Of a stretch of DNA of 64,000 nt, positions 47,507-56,847 are shown piece by piece. Numbering within the stretch: the first letter of the stretch is position 1; the number at the start of each line of letters is the position of its first letter. The stretch is from Mycobacterium sp. SMC-8. GTDB lineage: Bacteria; Actinomycetota; Actinomycetes; Mycobacteriales; Mycobacteriaceae. The notes under the pieces are model-generated. The model had not been told where the DNA came from. It made no database searches and was given only the letters and a program-made list of their open reading frames with translations. Made by a program: the position numbers and the translations under genes. Location: NCBI RefSeq assembly GCF_025263565.1, contig NZ_CP079865.1:3410001-3474000 (forward strand), read 5' to 3'.

Positions 47507-48913
47507 ATGGAGTTGGTGTCGGAGGCGGTGGGGGCGATCGTCGAGCAGATCGGTGTGCTGTCCAAAGCTGCCGACGAGCTCTCGCACCACGAGTTGGTCG
47601 GGCTGCTGGCCGAGCTGACCACGGTGCTGCGCAGCGTGCCGGCCCTCGAGCACAAGGTGTTGGCCCGGTTGATCGAGGAGACCGAGCCGCACCGGCTCGG
47701 GGAATCGTCGTGGAAGGGCGTGCTGACCACCGCGCTGCGGGTCAGTGGCGCCGAAGCGGGGCGGCGGTTGCGACGGGCCAAAATGCTGGGGCCGCGGCGG
47801 GCGATGACGGGCCAGCCTCTTGCGCCGGTGTGGGAAGCCACCGCCGCCGCCCAGGCCCAGGGCTTGCTGGATGAGGAGCACATCACGGTGATCGCGAGGT
47901 TTCACCAGAAGCTGCCCGCCTGGGTGGATGTGGACACCCGCGCCGCCGCCGATGCCCAGCTGGCCGCCCTGGGCTCGGGTCTGGGCCCTGACGAGCTCGA
48001 TGCGGCCGCGGGGCGGTTATTGATGATGATCGATCAGGACGGCCCCGAACCCGCCGACGACGAGGTGGCCCGGAAACGGTGGGTCAAGGTCGGCAAGCAG
48101 CAGCGTGACGGGTTTCGCAAGATCAGCGGCTACCTCGACGCCGAACTGGGCGCCTACCTGGAGGCCACCCTGGCCAAGGAGGCCGCCCCCGGGGCCAACA
48201 TGCCCGACCAACAGCCCGGCGATGATGAGGCGCCGGAGACCGCGGCGCGTCGGGATACCCGCACCGAAGGGCAGCGCAATCACGACGGCCTCAAAGCCCT
48301 GCTGCGCCGCACCCTGGAATCCGGACAGCTGGGCAGCCACAACGGGTTACCGGTCAGCGTGATCGTCTCGACCAGCTTGCAGGAGCTGGAAAGACGTGCC
48401 GGGGTGGCGGTCACCGGCGGCGGCTCGCTGCTGCCGATGCCCGATCTGATCCGGATGGCCGCCCGCGCCCACCACTACCTGTACGTCTTCGACGAACACA
48501 CCGGTCAAAGCCTCTACCTCGGCCGGGCCCAACGGCTGGCCAACGCCGCCCAGCGGATCGTCCTGCACGCCCGCGACCGGGGCTGCACCCGGCCCGGCTG
48601 CACCGTCCCGGGGTACTGGTGCCAGGTCCACCACGCGGCCGCGGACTGGAAAAACGACGGCCAGACCAACATCGACGACCTCACCCTGGCCTGCGGACCG
48701 CACAACCGCATGATCGAGAACACCGGCTGGACCACCACCAAAAACGCCAAGAACCAGACCGAATGGATTCCACCACCAGGGTTGGATACAGGCCGGCGCC
48801 GCACGCAGCTGATCAATGGCTACCACCACCCCGAACACCACCTACTCGCAGACAACGAAGACGACGAAGACGACGAAGACGACGAAGACGACGAAGACGA
48901 CCAAAGAACGTGA
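47507..48913 (+). CDS. DUF222/HNH endonuclease domain protein (13E12-repeat type)
   Basis: A 468-aa protein. An N-terminal DUF222 helical region (about residues 1-320) is followed by an HNH motif with zinc-type cysteines (CTRPGCTVPGYWCQVHHAAA, then LTLACGPHN, about 365-405). The C-terminus ends in an acidic run of Asp-Asp-Glu repeats from a 9-bp DNA microsatellite. Mycobacterial genomes contain many such genes, known in M. tuberculosis as the 13E12 repeat family; they behave as dispersed repeats and may be homing-type nucleases, with no proven function. The ATG at 47507 fits the -10 upstream. It is divergent from the dioxygenase operon. Confidence 0.88.
   Translation: MELVSEAVGAIVEQIGVLSKAADELSHHELVGLLAELTTVLRSVPALEHKVLARLIEETEPHRLGESSWKGVLTTALRVSGAEAGRRLRRAKMLGPRRAMTGQPLAPVWEATAAAQAQGLLDEEHITVIARFHQKLPAWVDVDTRAAADAQLAALGSGLGPDELDAAAGRLLMMIDQDGPEPADDEVARKRWVKVGKQQRDGFRKISGYLDAELGAYLEATLAKEAAPGANMPDQQPGDDEAPETAARRDTRTEGQRNHDGLKALLRRTLESGQLGSHNGLPVSVIVSTSLQELERRAGVAVTGGGSLLPMPDLIRMAARAHHYLYVFDEHTGQSLYLGRAQRLANAAQRIVLHARDRGCTRPGCTVPGYWCQVHHAAADWKNDGQTNIDDLTLACGPHNRMIENTGWTTTKNAKNQTEWIPPPGLDTGRRRTQLINGYHHPEHHLLADNEDDEDDEDDEDDEDDQRT
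48858..48901 (+). repeat. 9-bp microsatellite encoding an Asp/Glu tail
   Basis: The 9-bp unit GACGACGAA is repeated about five times at the 3' end of the HNH gene and encodes DDE triplets. Its length keeps the reading frame, so copy number can vary without truncating the protein. Confidence 0.85.
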
Positions 48914-48957
48914 CCGAATCCGGCCGTGGAATTTGGCGACGTGAAAGCTGTCGCTGA

Positions 48958-49347
48958 TCAATCGATGAGGTCGACCCGCACGGTGAGCAGATTGGTTCCG
49001 AAGGTGCGCACGCCGACATTGTTGTACTGCGGCAGTGTGCGCATCCGCTCCCGGGCATCGTCCTCGGGCAGCAGATGCGCCGTGCCGCGATGCCAGCGTC
49101 CGTTGAGCCGCACCCGGACGTTGGGATCGGCCTTGATGTTGCGGATGTAGTCGGACTTGTCGCCGAACTCGGAGACGAACCAGAAGCTGTCCTTGATGCG
49201 GCGCCCGCCCAGCGGGGTCGAGCGGGGCTGGCCGGATTTTCGCCCGGTCGTCTCCAACAGCGTTTGAAACGGCATGTGCCGCATGACCCGATTGGCGACG
49301 TTCTTCTGGAAGAACTTGGTGACGCGGTCACGCAGCGTGTCGACCAT
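48958..49347 (-). CDS. Deazaflavin (F420)-dependent nitroreductase-family protein
   Basis: A 129-aa split beta-barrel protein of the Ddn family, which uses reduced F420 to reduce quinones or nitro compounds. Family signs are the LLETTGRKSGQPRSTPLGG strand-loop, FWFVSEFGDKSDYIRNIKAD, and the C-terminal GTNLLTVRVDL. The ATG at 49347 gives MVDTLRDRV; the gene follows the flavin monooxygenase by 16 bp, so the two are probably co-transcribed. Confidence 0.85.
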   Translation of the reverse strand: MVDTLRDRVTKFFQKNVANRVMRHMPFQTLLETTGRKSGQPRSTPLGGRRIKDSFWFVSEFGDKSDYIRNIKADPNVRVRLNGRWHRGTAHLLPEDDARERMRTLPQYNNVGVRTFGTNLLTVRVDLID

Positions 49348-49363
49348 CGAAACCTCCCCGGGC

Positions 49364-50530
49364 TCACACCATCGCGGTGCGCGGAATCTTCCCTCCCATT
49401 GTGAGGGCACCGGCAAGCTCGCGGCTGGTGTCGTAATCGAAGATGACATGGCCGACGATCACGTCGACATCCCGTTTGATGCGTTGCAGCGGATTGTCGA
49501 GGAAGTGGGCGCTGGCGCCGGACGCGGCGAGCAGAGTGCCGATGATCGCGCACGACTCGTGCACGATATGTGCCGCCGCCAGCCTGGCCTGACCGCGCAC
49601 CGGTCGGTCCACCGGGTCGCCCGCCGCCACGATCGCTTCGATCTCGCCGACGGTGTCGGCCAACAAACTTCTCAGCGCCCGAAGTCGGACGTGCGCCTCG
49701 CCCAGATGCATGGCTGCCACCGGCTTGTCCTTCTGCGTGACGCCCTCGTAGGCGAGGAACCTCTGTGAGAGGCGCTCGCCGTAGATTTCGGTGGCGCGTT
49801 CGGCGCTGCCCAGCGCGGGCATCGCCGCCAGCAGCGCCAACGCCGGCGCCATCGGCCAGCGATACGTGTCGGCGTCGTGCAGAGCCGCCCCCGGGGCGGT
49901 ACCGGTATAGATGTCGGACACCTCGACGAGTCGGTGCGCCGGTACGAAGGCGTCGTCGATCACCACGTCGTGGGATCCGGTGGCCCGCATGCCGTCGGTG
50001 TGCCAGACGTCCTCGATGCGGACGTCCTGGATGGGGAGCAGTGCCAGTACCGGATGGATCGTGGCTGGGTCGCCGGCCACCCGTGCGAACAGCGCGCCCA
50101 CCATGATCCAGTTGCCGTGCATCACACCCGTCGCCCATGACCAGCGGCCGGTCAGCCGCATCCCACCGTCGCAGCCGACTCCGCGGCCGGTCGGTGCCAG
50201 TGGCGCCGGGGCCAGGAACGGACGCGTCGCAAACGCCTCGCTCTGTGCCTGTTCGCCGAACAACGCGAGCATCCAGTTGTGCAGGGCATAGAAGCCCAGC
50301 GTCCACGCACTCGACGCGCAGCCGTGGGCCATCCGGCGGACCGGGTCGAGGATGTCCGGGAACCGCGCCTGCATCCCGCCGAATCGCGCGGGCGCCAGTA
50401 GGTCGATAAACCCGGAATCCGTCGCGTCGGCAACGGTGTCGGCCGGCAACGTGCGCAGGCGCTCCGCTTCGGCCGCGCGTGCGGCGAGCCGGTCGATGAA
50501 GTCAGGGGAGACGGTCGAGGCGCCAGGCAT
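49364..50530 (-). CDS. Class D flavin monooxygenase / acyl-CoA dehydrogenase-like (HsaA type)
   Basis: A 388-aa protein with the acyl-CoA dehydrogenase fold but motifs of two-component flavin hydroxylases: LLAPARFGGMQ, MAHGCASSAWTLGFYALH, WSWATGVMHGNWIMVGA, VWHTDGMRATGSHDVVIDD and a C-terminal domain with a His (HFLDNPLQRIKRDV). The Glu base of true dehydrogenases is not evident. Such enzymes hydroxylate aromatics or sterol rings using flavin from a partner reductase, which is not visible here. It lies 35 bp after the TetR gene, with a palindrome in the gap. Confidence 0.83.
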   Translation of the reverse strand: MPGASTVSPDFIDRLAARAAEAERLRTLPADTVADATDSGFIDLLAPARFGGMQARFPDILDPVRRMAHGCASSAWTLGFYALHNWMLALFGEQAQSEAFATRPFLAPAPLAPTGRGVGCDGGMRLTGRWSWATGVMHGNWIMVGALFARVAGDPATIHPVLALLPIQDVRIEDVWHTDGMRATGSHDVVIDDAFVPAHRLVEVSDIYTGTAPGAALHDADTYRWPMAPALALLAAMPALGSAERATEIYGERLSQRFLAYEGVTQKDKPVAAMHLGEAHVRLRALRSLLADTVGEIEAIVAAGDPVDRPVRGQARLAAAHIVHESCAIIGTLLAASGASAHFLDNPLQRIKRDVDVIVGHVIFDYDTSRELAGALTMGGKIPRTAMV

Positions 50531-50543
50531 GCGCGGAAATTAC

Positions 50544-50559
50544 CATACCTTTTGGTATG
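50544..50559. promoter_or_regulatory. Operator candidate CATACC-TTTT-GGTATG
   Basis: A perfect 6-base inverted repeat around TTTT lies 13 bases before the monooxygenase ATG (50530) and just after the TetR gene. It is well placed to block the monooxygenase promoter. The neighbouring TetR (50566-51129) is the obvious ligand. Confidence 0.6.
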
Positions 50560-50565
50560 TAAGGG

Positions 50566-51129
50566 TCAGCGGGACAGCATCAGGTCCAGGAAGCGCTCCC
50601 GCTGAGCCGCGGTGCGCGACTCCGGAGGCGTGACGGCCAGATGAAGAAACCCGATACCCGCCGCGAAGGTGGCCTGCGCCCGCATGTCGGCCTCGTCGCT
50701 GTCGAACCCGGCGTCGAGGAACGCCTGCCGGACCGCGGCGACCACCAGGCGGTCAGCGTGCTGCACGCTCTCGGCGACGACGGGGTCGGTGCGGGCCCAC
50801 TCCCGCATCGCGCGTTCCAGTGCCCACTGCCGCTCACCCAAAAGCGAGGTCATCATCTGGTTGAGGCGTTGTCGAGGGTCGAGGTGTCCCAGCTGATCGA
50901 AATCGCGGCGGTCGCGATCGTGCAGCTGTGCCCAGGACTGCACCAGCGCGGCACGGAATGCGGCCATGTCGGGGAAATGCCAGTAGAAGCTGCCCTTGGT
51001 GACGCCAAGGCGCGCGCAAAGACGGTCGAGTTTGAGCGCTGCGCGCCCGTCGTCGGCGAGGACCGCGTAACCGGCGTGTATCCAATCCTCGGCTGTCAGC
51101 CTGCCTGCACTTTCGCGGCGCTTCGCCAT
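50566..51129 (-). CDS. TetR/AcrR-family regulator
   Basis: A 187-aa repressor with helix-turn-helix LTAEDWIHAGYAVLADDG to GVTKGSFYWHFPDMAAFRAAL (residues about 10-60). The ATG at 51129 follows the TAGGCT -10 (51137-51142) by 7 bases, so it is probably leaderless; in-frame starts up to 51285 would add unrelated sequence. It is upstream of, and in the same direction as, the flavin monooxygenase and F420-linked genes, with an operator candidate between them. Confidence 0.85.
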   Translation of the reverse strand: MAKRRESAGRLTAEDWIHAGYAVLADDGRAALKLDRLCARLGVTKGSFYWHFPDMAAFRAALVQSWAQLHDRDRRDFDQLGHLDPRQRLNQMMTSLLGERQWALERAMREWARTDPVVAESVQHADRLVVAAVRQAFLDAGFDSDEADMRAQATFAAGIGFLHLAVTPPESRTAAQRERFLDLMLSR

Positions 51130-52486
<1,357 letters not shown>

Positions 52487-52500
52487 CGTAGAACGCAGTG

Positions 52501-52536
52501 ACGAAGCCCCCGGCCCGGATGGGTCGGGGGCTTCGT
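52501..52536 (+). terminator. Strong hairpin after the antigen 85 gene
   Basis: A perfect 12-bp stem (ACGAAGCCCCCG with CGGGGGCTTCGT) and a 12-base loop start 14 bases after the antigen 85 stop. There is no long T run, as is usual in mycobacteria. Confidence 0.75.
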
Positions 52537-52554
52537 TGGTCTGAGGCCACTGGT

Positions 52555-52560
52555 TACTGT
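52555..52560 (+). promoter_or_regulatory. -10 hexamer TACTGT, leaderless start
   Basis: TACTGT ends 7 bases before the ATG at 52568 and supports it over the GTG at 52559, which lies inside the promoter. Confidence 0.45.
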
Positions 52561-52567
52561 GGCCGTC

Positions 52568-53566
52568 ATGACGGAAATCAACGCGATGGTGGCGCACCAG
52601 GACGCCGAGGGCGGCATCGTTCTACGGCACGAGGTCGTCGACAAGTCCTTCCTGCCCGACGGGGAGGTCGACATCCACGTCGAGTACTCCAGCGTCAACT
52701 ACAAGGACGCCCTGGCCGTCACGCCCAAAGGCGGTGTCGCCCGCTCGTATCCGCTGATCCCGGGCATCGACGTCGCGGGCACCGTCACCGCGAGCACGTC
52801 CCCGGAATTCGCCGTGGGCGATCGCGTGATCGCCCACGGTCAGGACATCGGCACGGGCCGGCACGGTGGCTATGCGCAGACCGCCCGCTATCCGGCCGAC
52901 TACCTGGTCAAGCTGTCGTCCTTGAGCACCGCCGACGCCGCGGCCGTCGGCACCGCCGGATTCACTGCGGCGATGAGTGTCAACGCCGTTCGCGCGCACG
53001 GGATCGGCCCGTCCGACGGACCGGTGCTGGTAACCGGTGCGACGGGGGGAGTCGGCAGTGTCAGCGTGGACCTGCTGGCCCGGCTGGGCTACGAAGTGGT
53101 GGCATCCACCGGCAAGTCCGACGCCCATGACCTGCTGCGTGACCTCGGCGCCGCCGAGGTGATCGACCGCGTTCCCGGCCCGGACGAGAAGGTCCGGGCC
53201 CTCGGGAAGGCGCACTGGGCCGCCGTCGTCGACTGCGTCGGGGGGCCCACGTTGGCCTACGCGCTCAGCACGTTGCGATACGGCGGCGTCGCCGCGATCT
53301 CCGGGCTGGCCGGATCCGCGGACCTGCCGACCACGGTGATGCCGTTCATCCTGCGCGGGGTGACGCTGGCCGGAATCGACTCCGTGCTACTGCCGATCGA
53401 GAAGCGCCGGGAGATCTGGGCGCAGATCGAATCGGAGTTGACACCACGTCATCTGGCTCGCCTCACCCGCGATGTGCCGATCCGTCAGGTCGCTGACGTG
53501 CTGAAGGCGATTATCGGAGGTGGAGTGACCGGACGGACACGGGTGGTCGTCCACGACGGGTTCTGA
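52568..53566 (+). CDS. MDR oxidoreductase of the YhdH/AcuI type, FadB4-like
   Basis: A 332-aa NADPH-dependent reductase of the acryloyl-CoA reductase/quinone reductase branch. The N-terminal domain has YSSVNYKDALAV and PGIDVAGTV; the Rossmann domain has PVLVTGATGGVGSV near residue 158, then VVASTGKSDAHDLLRDLGA. M. tuberculosis fadB4 (Rv3141) encodes a similar protein next to fadE23 and fadE24, which lie about 5 kb away here. It may reduce enoyl-CoA products of such dehydrogenases. A separate promoter and the terminator upstream isolate it from the antigen 85 gene. Confidence 0.83.
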   Translation: MTEINAMVAHQDAEGGIVLRHEVVDKSFLPDGEVDIHVEYSSVNYKDALAVTPKGGVARSYPLIPGIDVAGTVTASTSPEFAVGDRVIAHGQDIGTGRHGGYAQTARYPADYLVKLSSLSTADAAAVGTAGFTAAMSVNAVRAHGIGPSDGPVLVTGATGGVGSVSVDLLARLGYEVVASTGKSDAHDLLRDLGAAEVIDRVPGPDEKVRALGKAHWAAVVDCVGGPTLAYALSTLRYGGVAAISGLAGSADLPTTVMPFILRGVTLAGIDSVLLPIEKRREIWAQIESELTPRHLARLTRDVPIRQVADVLKAIIGGGVTGRTRVVVHDGF

Positions 53567-53664
53567 TCCGGCTCCGCGTCCGCGGCGGGCCATGGAGTCA
53601 ATCCGCTCGCTCCGCGTGAGGATATGCGCCATCATGAGCGATACCTTCACGGAGACGGCAGGGG

Positions 53665-56600
53665 ATGGCCAGCCCGGTAACTGAGAGCACTGCGTGTTGC
53701 GGGTCGTGTGGCAACGACCTGCGGGCGAGGTCGCGCTTCTGCGACCTGTGCGGTGCACCGGTCCAGAATCGGCGGATCAATGGTGAGCACAAGCAGGTCA
53801 CCGTGCTGTTCGCCGACGTCGTCGGCTCGATGAAGCTGGCCGCGGCACTGGACGCCGAGCGTCTCAGAGAGATCATGGACGATCTCTTCAACCGTTGCGC
53901 GGCGGTGGTGCAGCGCTATCAGGGCACCATCGACAAGTTCACCGGGGACGGGCTGATGGCCCTGTTCGGTGCTCCGATAGCTCTCGAGGACCACGCCTTG
54001 CGGGCCTGCATCGCCGCGCTGGAGATCCAGTCTGTCGCCCGGCAACTGGCCGATGACCTACACCGACGCGACGGTGTGGCGCTGCAGTTGCGTGTCGGAC
54101 TCAACACCGGTGATGTGATTGTCGGCGAGATCGGCACGGGCCCAAGGAGTTACACCGCAGTCGGCCATGCGGTGGGCATGGCGCAGCGCATGGAATCCGC
54201 AGCCCGCGCGGGTACGGTGTTGTGCTCGCTGACCACGGCCGCCCTCGTCGAGCGCTCCGTCCGGTTGGGGCGGGTCGTGCACGTCGACGTCAAAGGAGCC
54301 GACCGGCCGGTTCCCGGGCGCCGGGTGCTGGCCGTCGAACCCGAGCGGATGGTGATCGGCCGCAACGAGGGCCTGCTGTTCGGTCGCACCGCCGAATTGG
54401 CCGAGCTGCACCGAGCGCTCGACTCGCGGTCGAGCCCGGTGGTCGCCGTCGTCGGCGCGCCGGGGGTGGGGAAGAGCCGGCTGGTCGACGAATTCGGTAC
54501 CGAAGCCGCACGTCGGGGAGTGGACGTGGTCGTCGCCCGCTGTGACGCCCACGCGAGGCCCGTCGCGTTTCGCACGCTGTCGCGGTTCCTGCGCGCGATG
54601 TTCGCCGTCGAGGGGCTGAGCGCAGAACCCGCACGTCGTCGCGCCGCGGCTGGCGCCCGTTTGCAGGACGTCGCGTCCACGGACGCCCAGATCCTGTTCG
54701 AGGCCATGGGTGTCGCCGACGTCTCCTCACCGCCGCCGCAGGTGGGCGTGGACGGATGGCGGCACCGGCTGCTCGCGATCATGGCGCAGGCTCTCAGAAC
54801 ACGAGCAGGGCCGACAGTCTTCATTCTGGAGGACGCGCACTGGGCCGATCCGGCCAGCGATGCAGTCCTCGCCGAGTTCACGGCCGCGCTACCGGGAACG
54901 GCGGCGATGTTCGTCACCACCTACCGGCCGGAGTTTGACGGAAACCTCCATCGCGCTGCGGATCTGGCGGTGGCGCTGCACCCGTTGGACGAAGCGACCG
55001 CGACCGACCTGGCGTGTAACCTGCTCGGTCGCGACATGTCCATTACTGCTTTGGCCGAACAGGTTGCCAGGGTTGCCGGCGGAAACCCGTTCTTTGTCGA
55101 GGAAATCATCCGCGACCTGGCCGGGCGGGGAGTGCTCGCCGGCGGCCGCGGCCACTACCGGTTGGTCGGCGATCCGGCTGACATCGGGGTGCCGGCCACG
55201 GTGCACGCCGTGCTGGCAGCGCGCATCGATCGGCTGCCATCGGAGACCAAGTCCGTGCTCAACGCCGCGGCGGTTATCGGACCCCGGTTCGATGCGGACG
55301 CTCTCGCGACACTGGTGACCGGCCCGGTCGCCACCCGACTGGCCGAGCTGGTGGCGACGGAACTGATTGACCAGACGGAATTCGTTCCCCGGCAACGGTA
55401 TTGCTTCCGCCATACTTTGATCCGCACGGTGGCCTATGATTCGCAACTCAACGCCACCCGGGTTCAGGCCCACCGACGGTTGGCGGCGGCGATCGAGAGC
55501 CGTGACCCCGCCGGCGTGGAGGAGAACGCCGCGCTGATCGCCACGCATCTGGAGTCGGCCGGCGCGTTCGCCGACGCGTGCCGGTGGCATCTGCGGGCTG
55601 CCGATTGGCTGCGCCCAAGGGATCTCGTCGCGGCGAGGGTCCAGTGGAATAGCGCGCTGCGCGTGGCCGACCGGCTGCCCGACGATCAGGACGGTGTGCT
55701 CGAGCTGCGCACCGCGCCACGCGCCATGCTGATCTCGACCGAGCTGTTCACCGGGACCGATGCCGAGAACGACCAACGCTTCGGAGATCTCCGCGAACTC
55801 GTGCTGCACACCGGTGACCTCAGGCCGCTGGCACTGGCGATGGCCGGCCGGGTGATGGCCTTCATCGTCAACAGCAGCCGTGTACCCGAGGCAATGCCGA
55901 TCGCCGCAGAACTGGCCGAGGTGGTCGATCATCTCGTCGATGAACCTGCTTCCGAACTGGAGATTCTGCTCACCGCGATGGCGTTCGCCCGCTGGGCCAA
56001 TTGCGAGTTCGACGCCACCCTGAAGATCACGGCCAAAAGCCTCGCCCTGCGCCTCGACCGTCCTTCGGTGGATCGCGCCGTCGCCCACGCGATCGCAGGA
56101 CTGACCGAGGTGTGCCGGGGGAATCACGACCAAGGCGTCGAAATGCTGTGGAGTGCAACCGAGTTGGCGCGTGCGATGCCGCCGGTGCTCTTCTCGGCGG
56201 TGCTGCTGTACTGGGGAATCTTGGCGGCGATGGGCCTGCACGTGGCCCGCGATCTCGTCGACGAGATGTCCGACGCGCTCGAACGCGCAGAGTCGTTCGG
56301 TGACCGGTTCGGGATCATCGCCGCCCAGTGGACCTATGGCACCCTGCTGCTCTGCACAGACCCGGCCCGCCGCGGGGAGGCGGTCGGACTGCTGGATCGC
56401 GCGAGGAACGGCATTCTCACCGACAAGATCCAGAACTTCGCCATGGCCCTCATCGAGCCGCAGCTGGCGCTGGAGTGGGCGCGTCAAGGTCGCGGTGAGG
56501 AAGCCATCGAGGTACTCCGCGGGCGGGTCGCGTTGCACAGGCGCGACGCGGCGTTGTTCCATTACCCCGGTCCAGCAGAGGCACTGTGCGAACTGCTGAT

Positions 56601-56847
56601 CGCGCGCGGCCGGCCCGGCGATCTCCAGGAGGCCGACGATCTGCTCGACTTCTGGGCCGAGCACACCCCGGGCACCGCGGCCATGGATCTCTGGACGCTG
56701 CGGGTGCGGGCATTGTTGGCCGCCGCACACGGCCTTTCGCAGGATCACCGCGCGCTGTGCCGCAGCTATCTGGTGGCGTGCGAGACCATCGCGGCCGACG
56801 GACGGCTCGACGAGGCGCGCCGTATGGCGGCGATGGCGAGCGGCTGA
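53665..56847 (+). CDS. Zinc-ribbon / class III cyclase / AAA-type ATPase / TPR regulatory protein
   Basis: A 1060-aa multidomain signalling protein. In order: a zinc ribbon (CGSCGNDLRARSRFCDLCG, about residues 13-31), a class III nucleotide cyclase domain (about 40-215), a STAND ATPase with Walker A GAPGVGKS (about 266-273) and Walker B FILEDAHWAD, and a long TPR-like C-terminus. The metal Asps of the cyclase are present (LFADVVGS, FTGDGLMALFG). The motif that is usually GDxVNLAAR reads GHAVGMAQR, so the substrate-specifying Asp and the transition-state Asn are lost while Arg stays. Activity is therefore uncertain. The ATG at 53665 has GGAG 10 bases upstream. The stop shares a base with the glycosyltransferase start (TGATG). 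Confidence 0.87.
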   Translation: MASPVTESTACCGSCGNDLRARSRFCDLCGAPVQNRRINGEHKQVTVLFADVVGSMKLAAALDAERLREIMDDLFNRCAAVVQRYQGTIDKFTGDGLMALFGAPIALEDHALRACIAALEIQSVARQLADDLHRRDGVALQLRVGLNTGDVIVGEIGTGPRSYTAVGHAVGMAQRMESAARAGTVLCSLTTAALVERSVRLGRVVHVDVKGADRPVPGRRVLAVEPERMVIGRNEGLLFGRTAELAELHRALDSRSSPVVAVVGAPGVGKSRLVDEFGTEAARRGVDVVVARCDAHARPVAFRTLSRFLRAMFAVEGLSAEPARRRAAAGARLQDVASTDAQILFEAMGVADVSSPPPQVGVDGWRHRLLAIMAQALRTRAGPTVFILEDAHWADPASDAVLAEFTAALPGTAAMFVTTYRPEFDGNLHRAADLAVALHPLDEATATDLACNLLGRDMSITALAEQVARVAGGNPFFVEEIIRDLAGRGVLAGGRGHYRLVGDPADIGVPATVHAVLAARIDRLPSETKSVLNAAAVIGPRFDADALATLVTGPVATRLAELVATELIDQTEFVPRQRYCFRHTLIRTVAYDSQLNATRVQAHRRLAAAIESRDPAGVEENAALIATHLESAGAFADACRWHLRAADWLRPRDLVAARVQWNSALRVADRLPDDQDGVLELRTAPRAMLISTELFTGTDAENDQRFGDLRELVLHTGDLRPLALAMAGRVMAFIVNSSRVPEAMPIAAELAEVVDHLVDEPASELEILLTAMAFARWANCEFDATLKITAKSLALRLDRPSVDRAVAHAIAGLTEVCRGNHDQGVEMLWSATELARAMPPVLFSAVLLYWGILAAMGLHVARDLVDEMSDALERAESFGDRFGIIAAQWTYGTLLLCTDPARRGEAVGLLDRARNGILTDKIQNFAMALIEPQLALEWARQGRGEEAIEVLRGRVALHRRDAALFHYPGPAEALCELLIARGRPGDLQEADDLLDFWAEHTPGTAAMDLWTLRVRALLAAAHGLSQDHRALCRSYLVACETIAADGRLDEARRMAAMASG

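Noticed and set aside
47507..48913. DUF222/HNH gene as part of an insertion sequence or intein
   Set aside because: No terminal inverted repeats, target duplication or host-protein fusion is seen; it is treated as a 13E12-type single gene.
53634..53684. 16-codon ORF (MSDTFTETAGDGQPGN) overlapping the cyclase start as a leader peptide
   Set aside because: No regulatory residues or hairpins are visible, and its Shine-Dalgarno is not better than that of the main gene; it could be chance.
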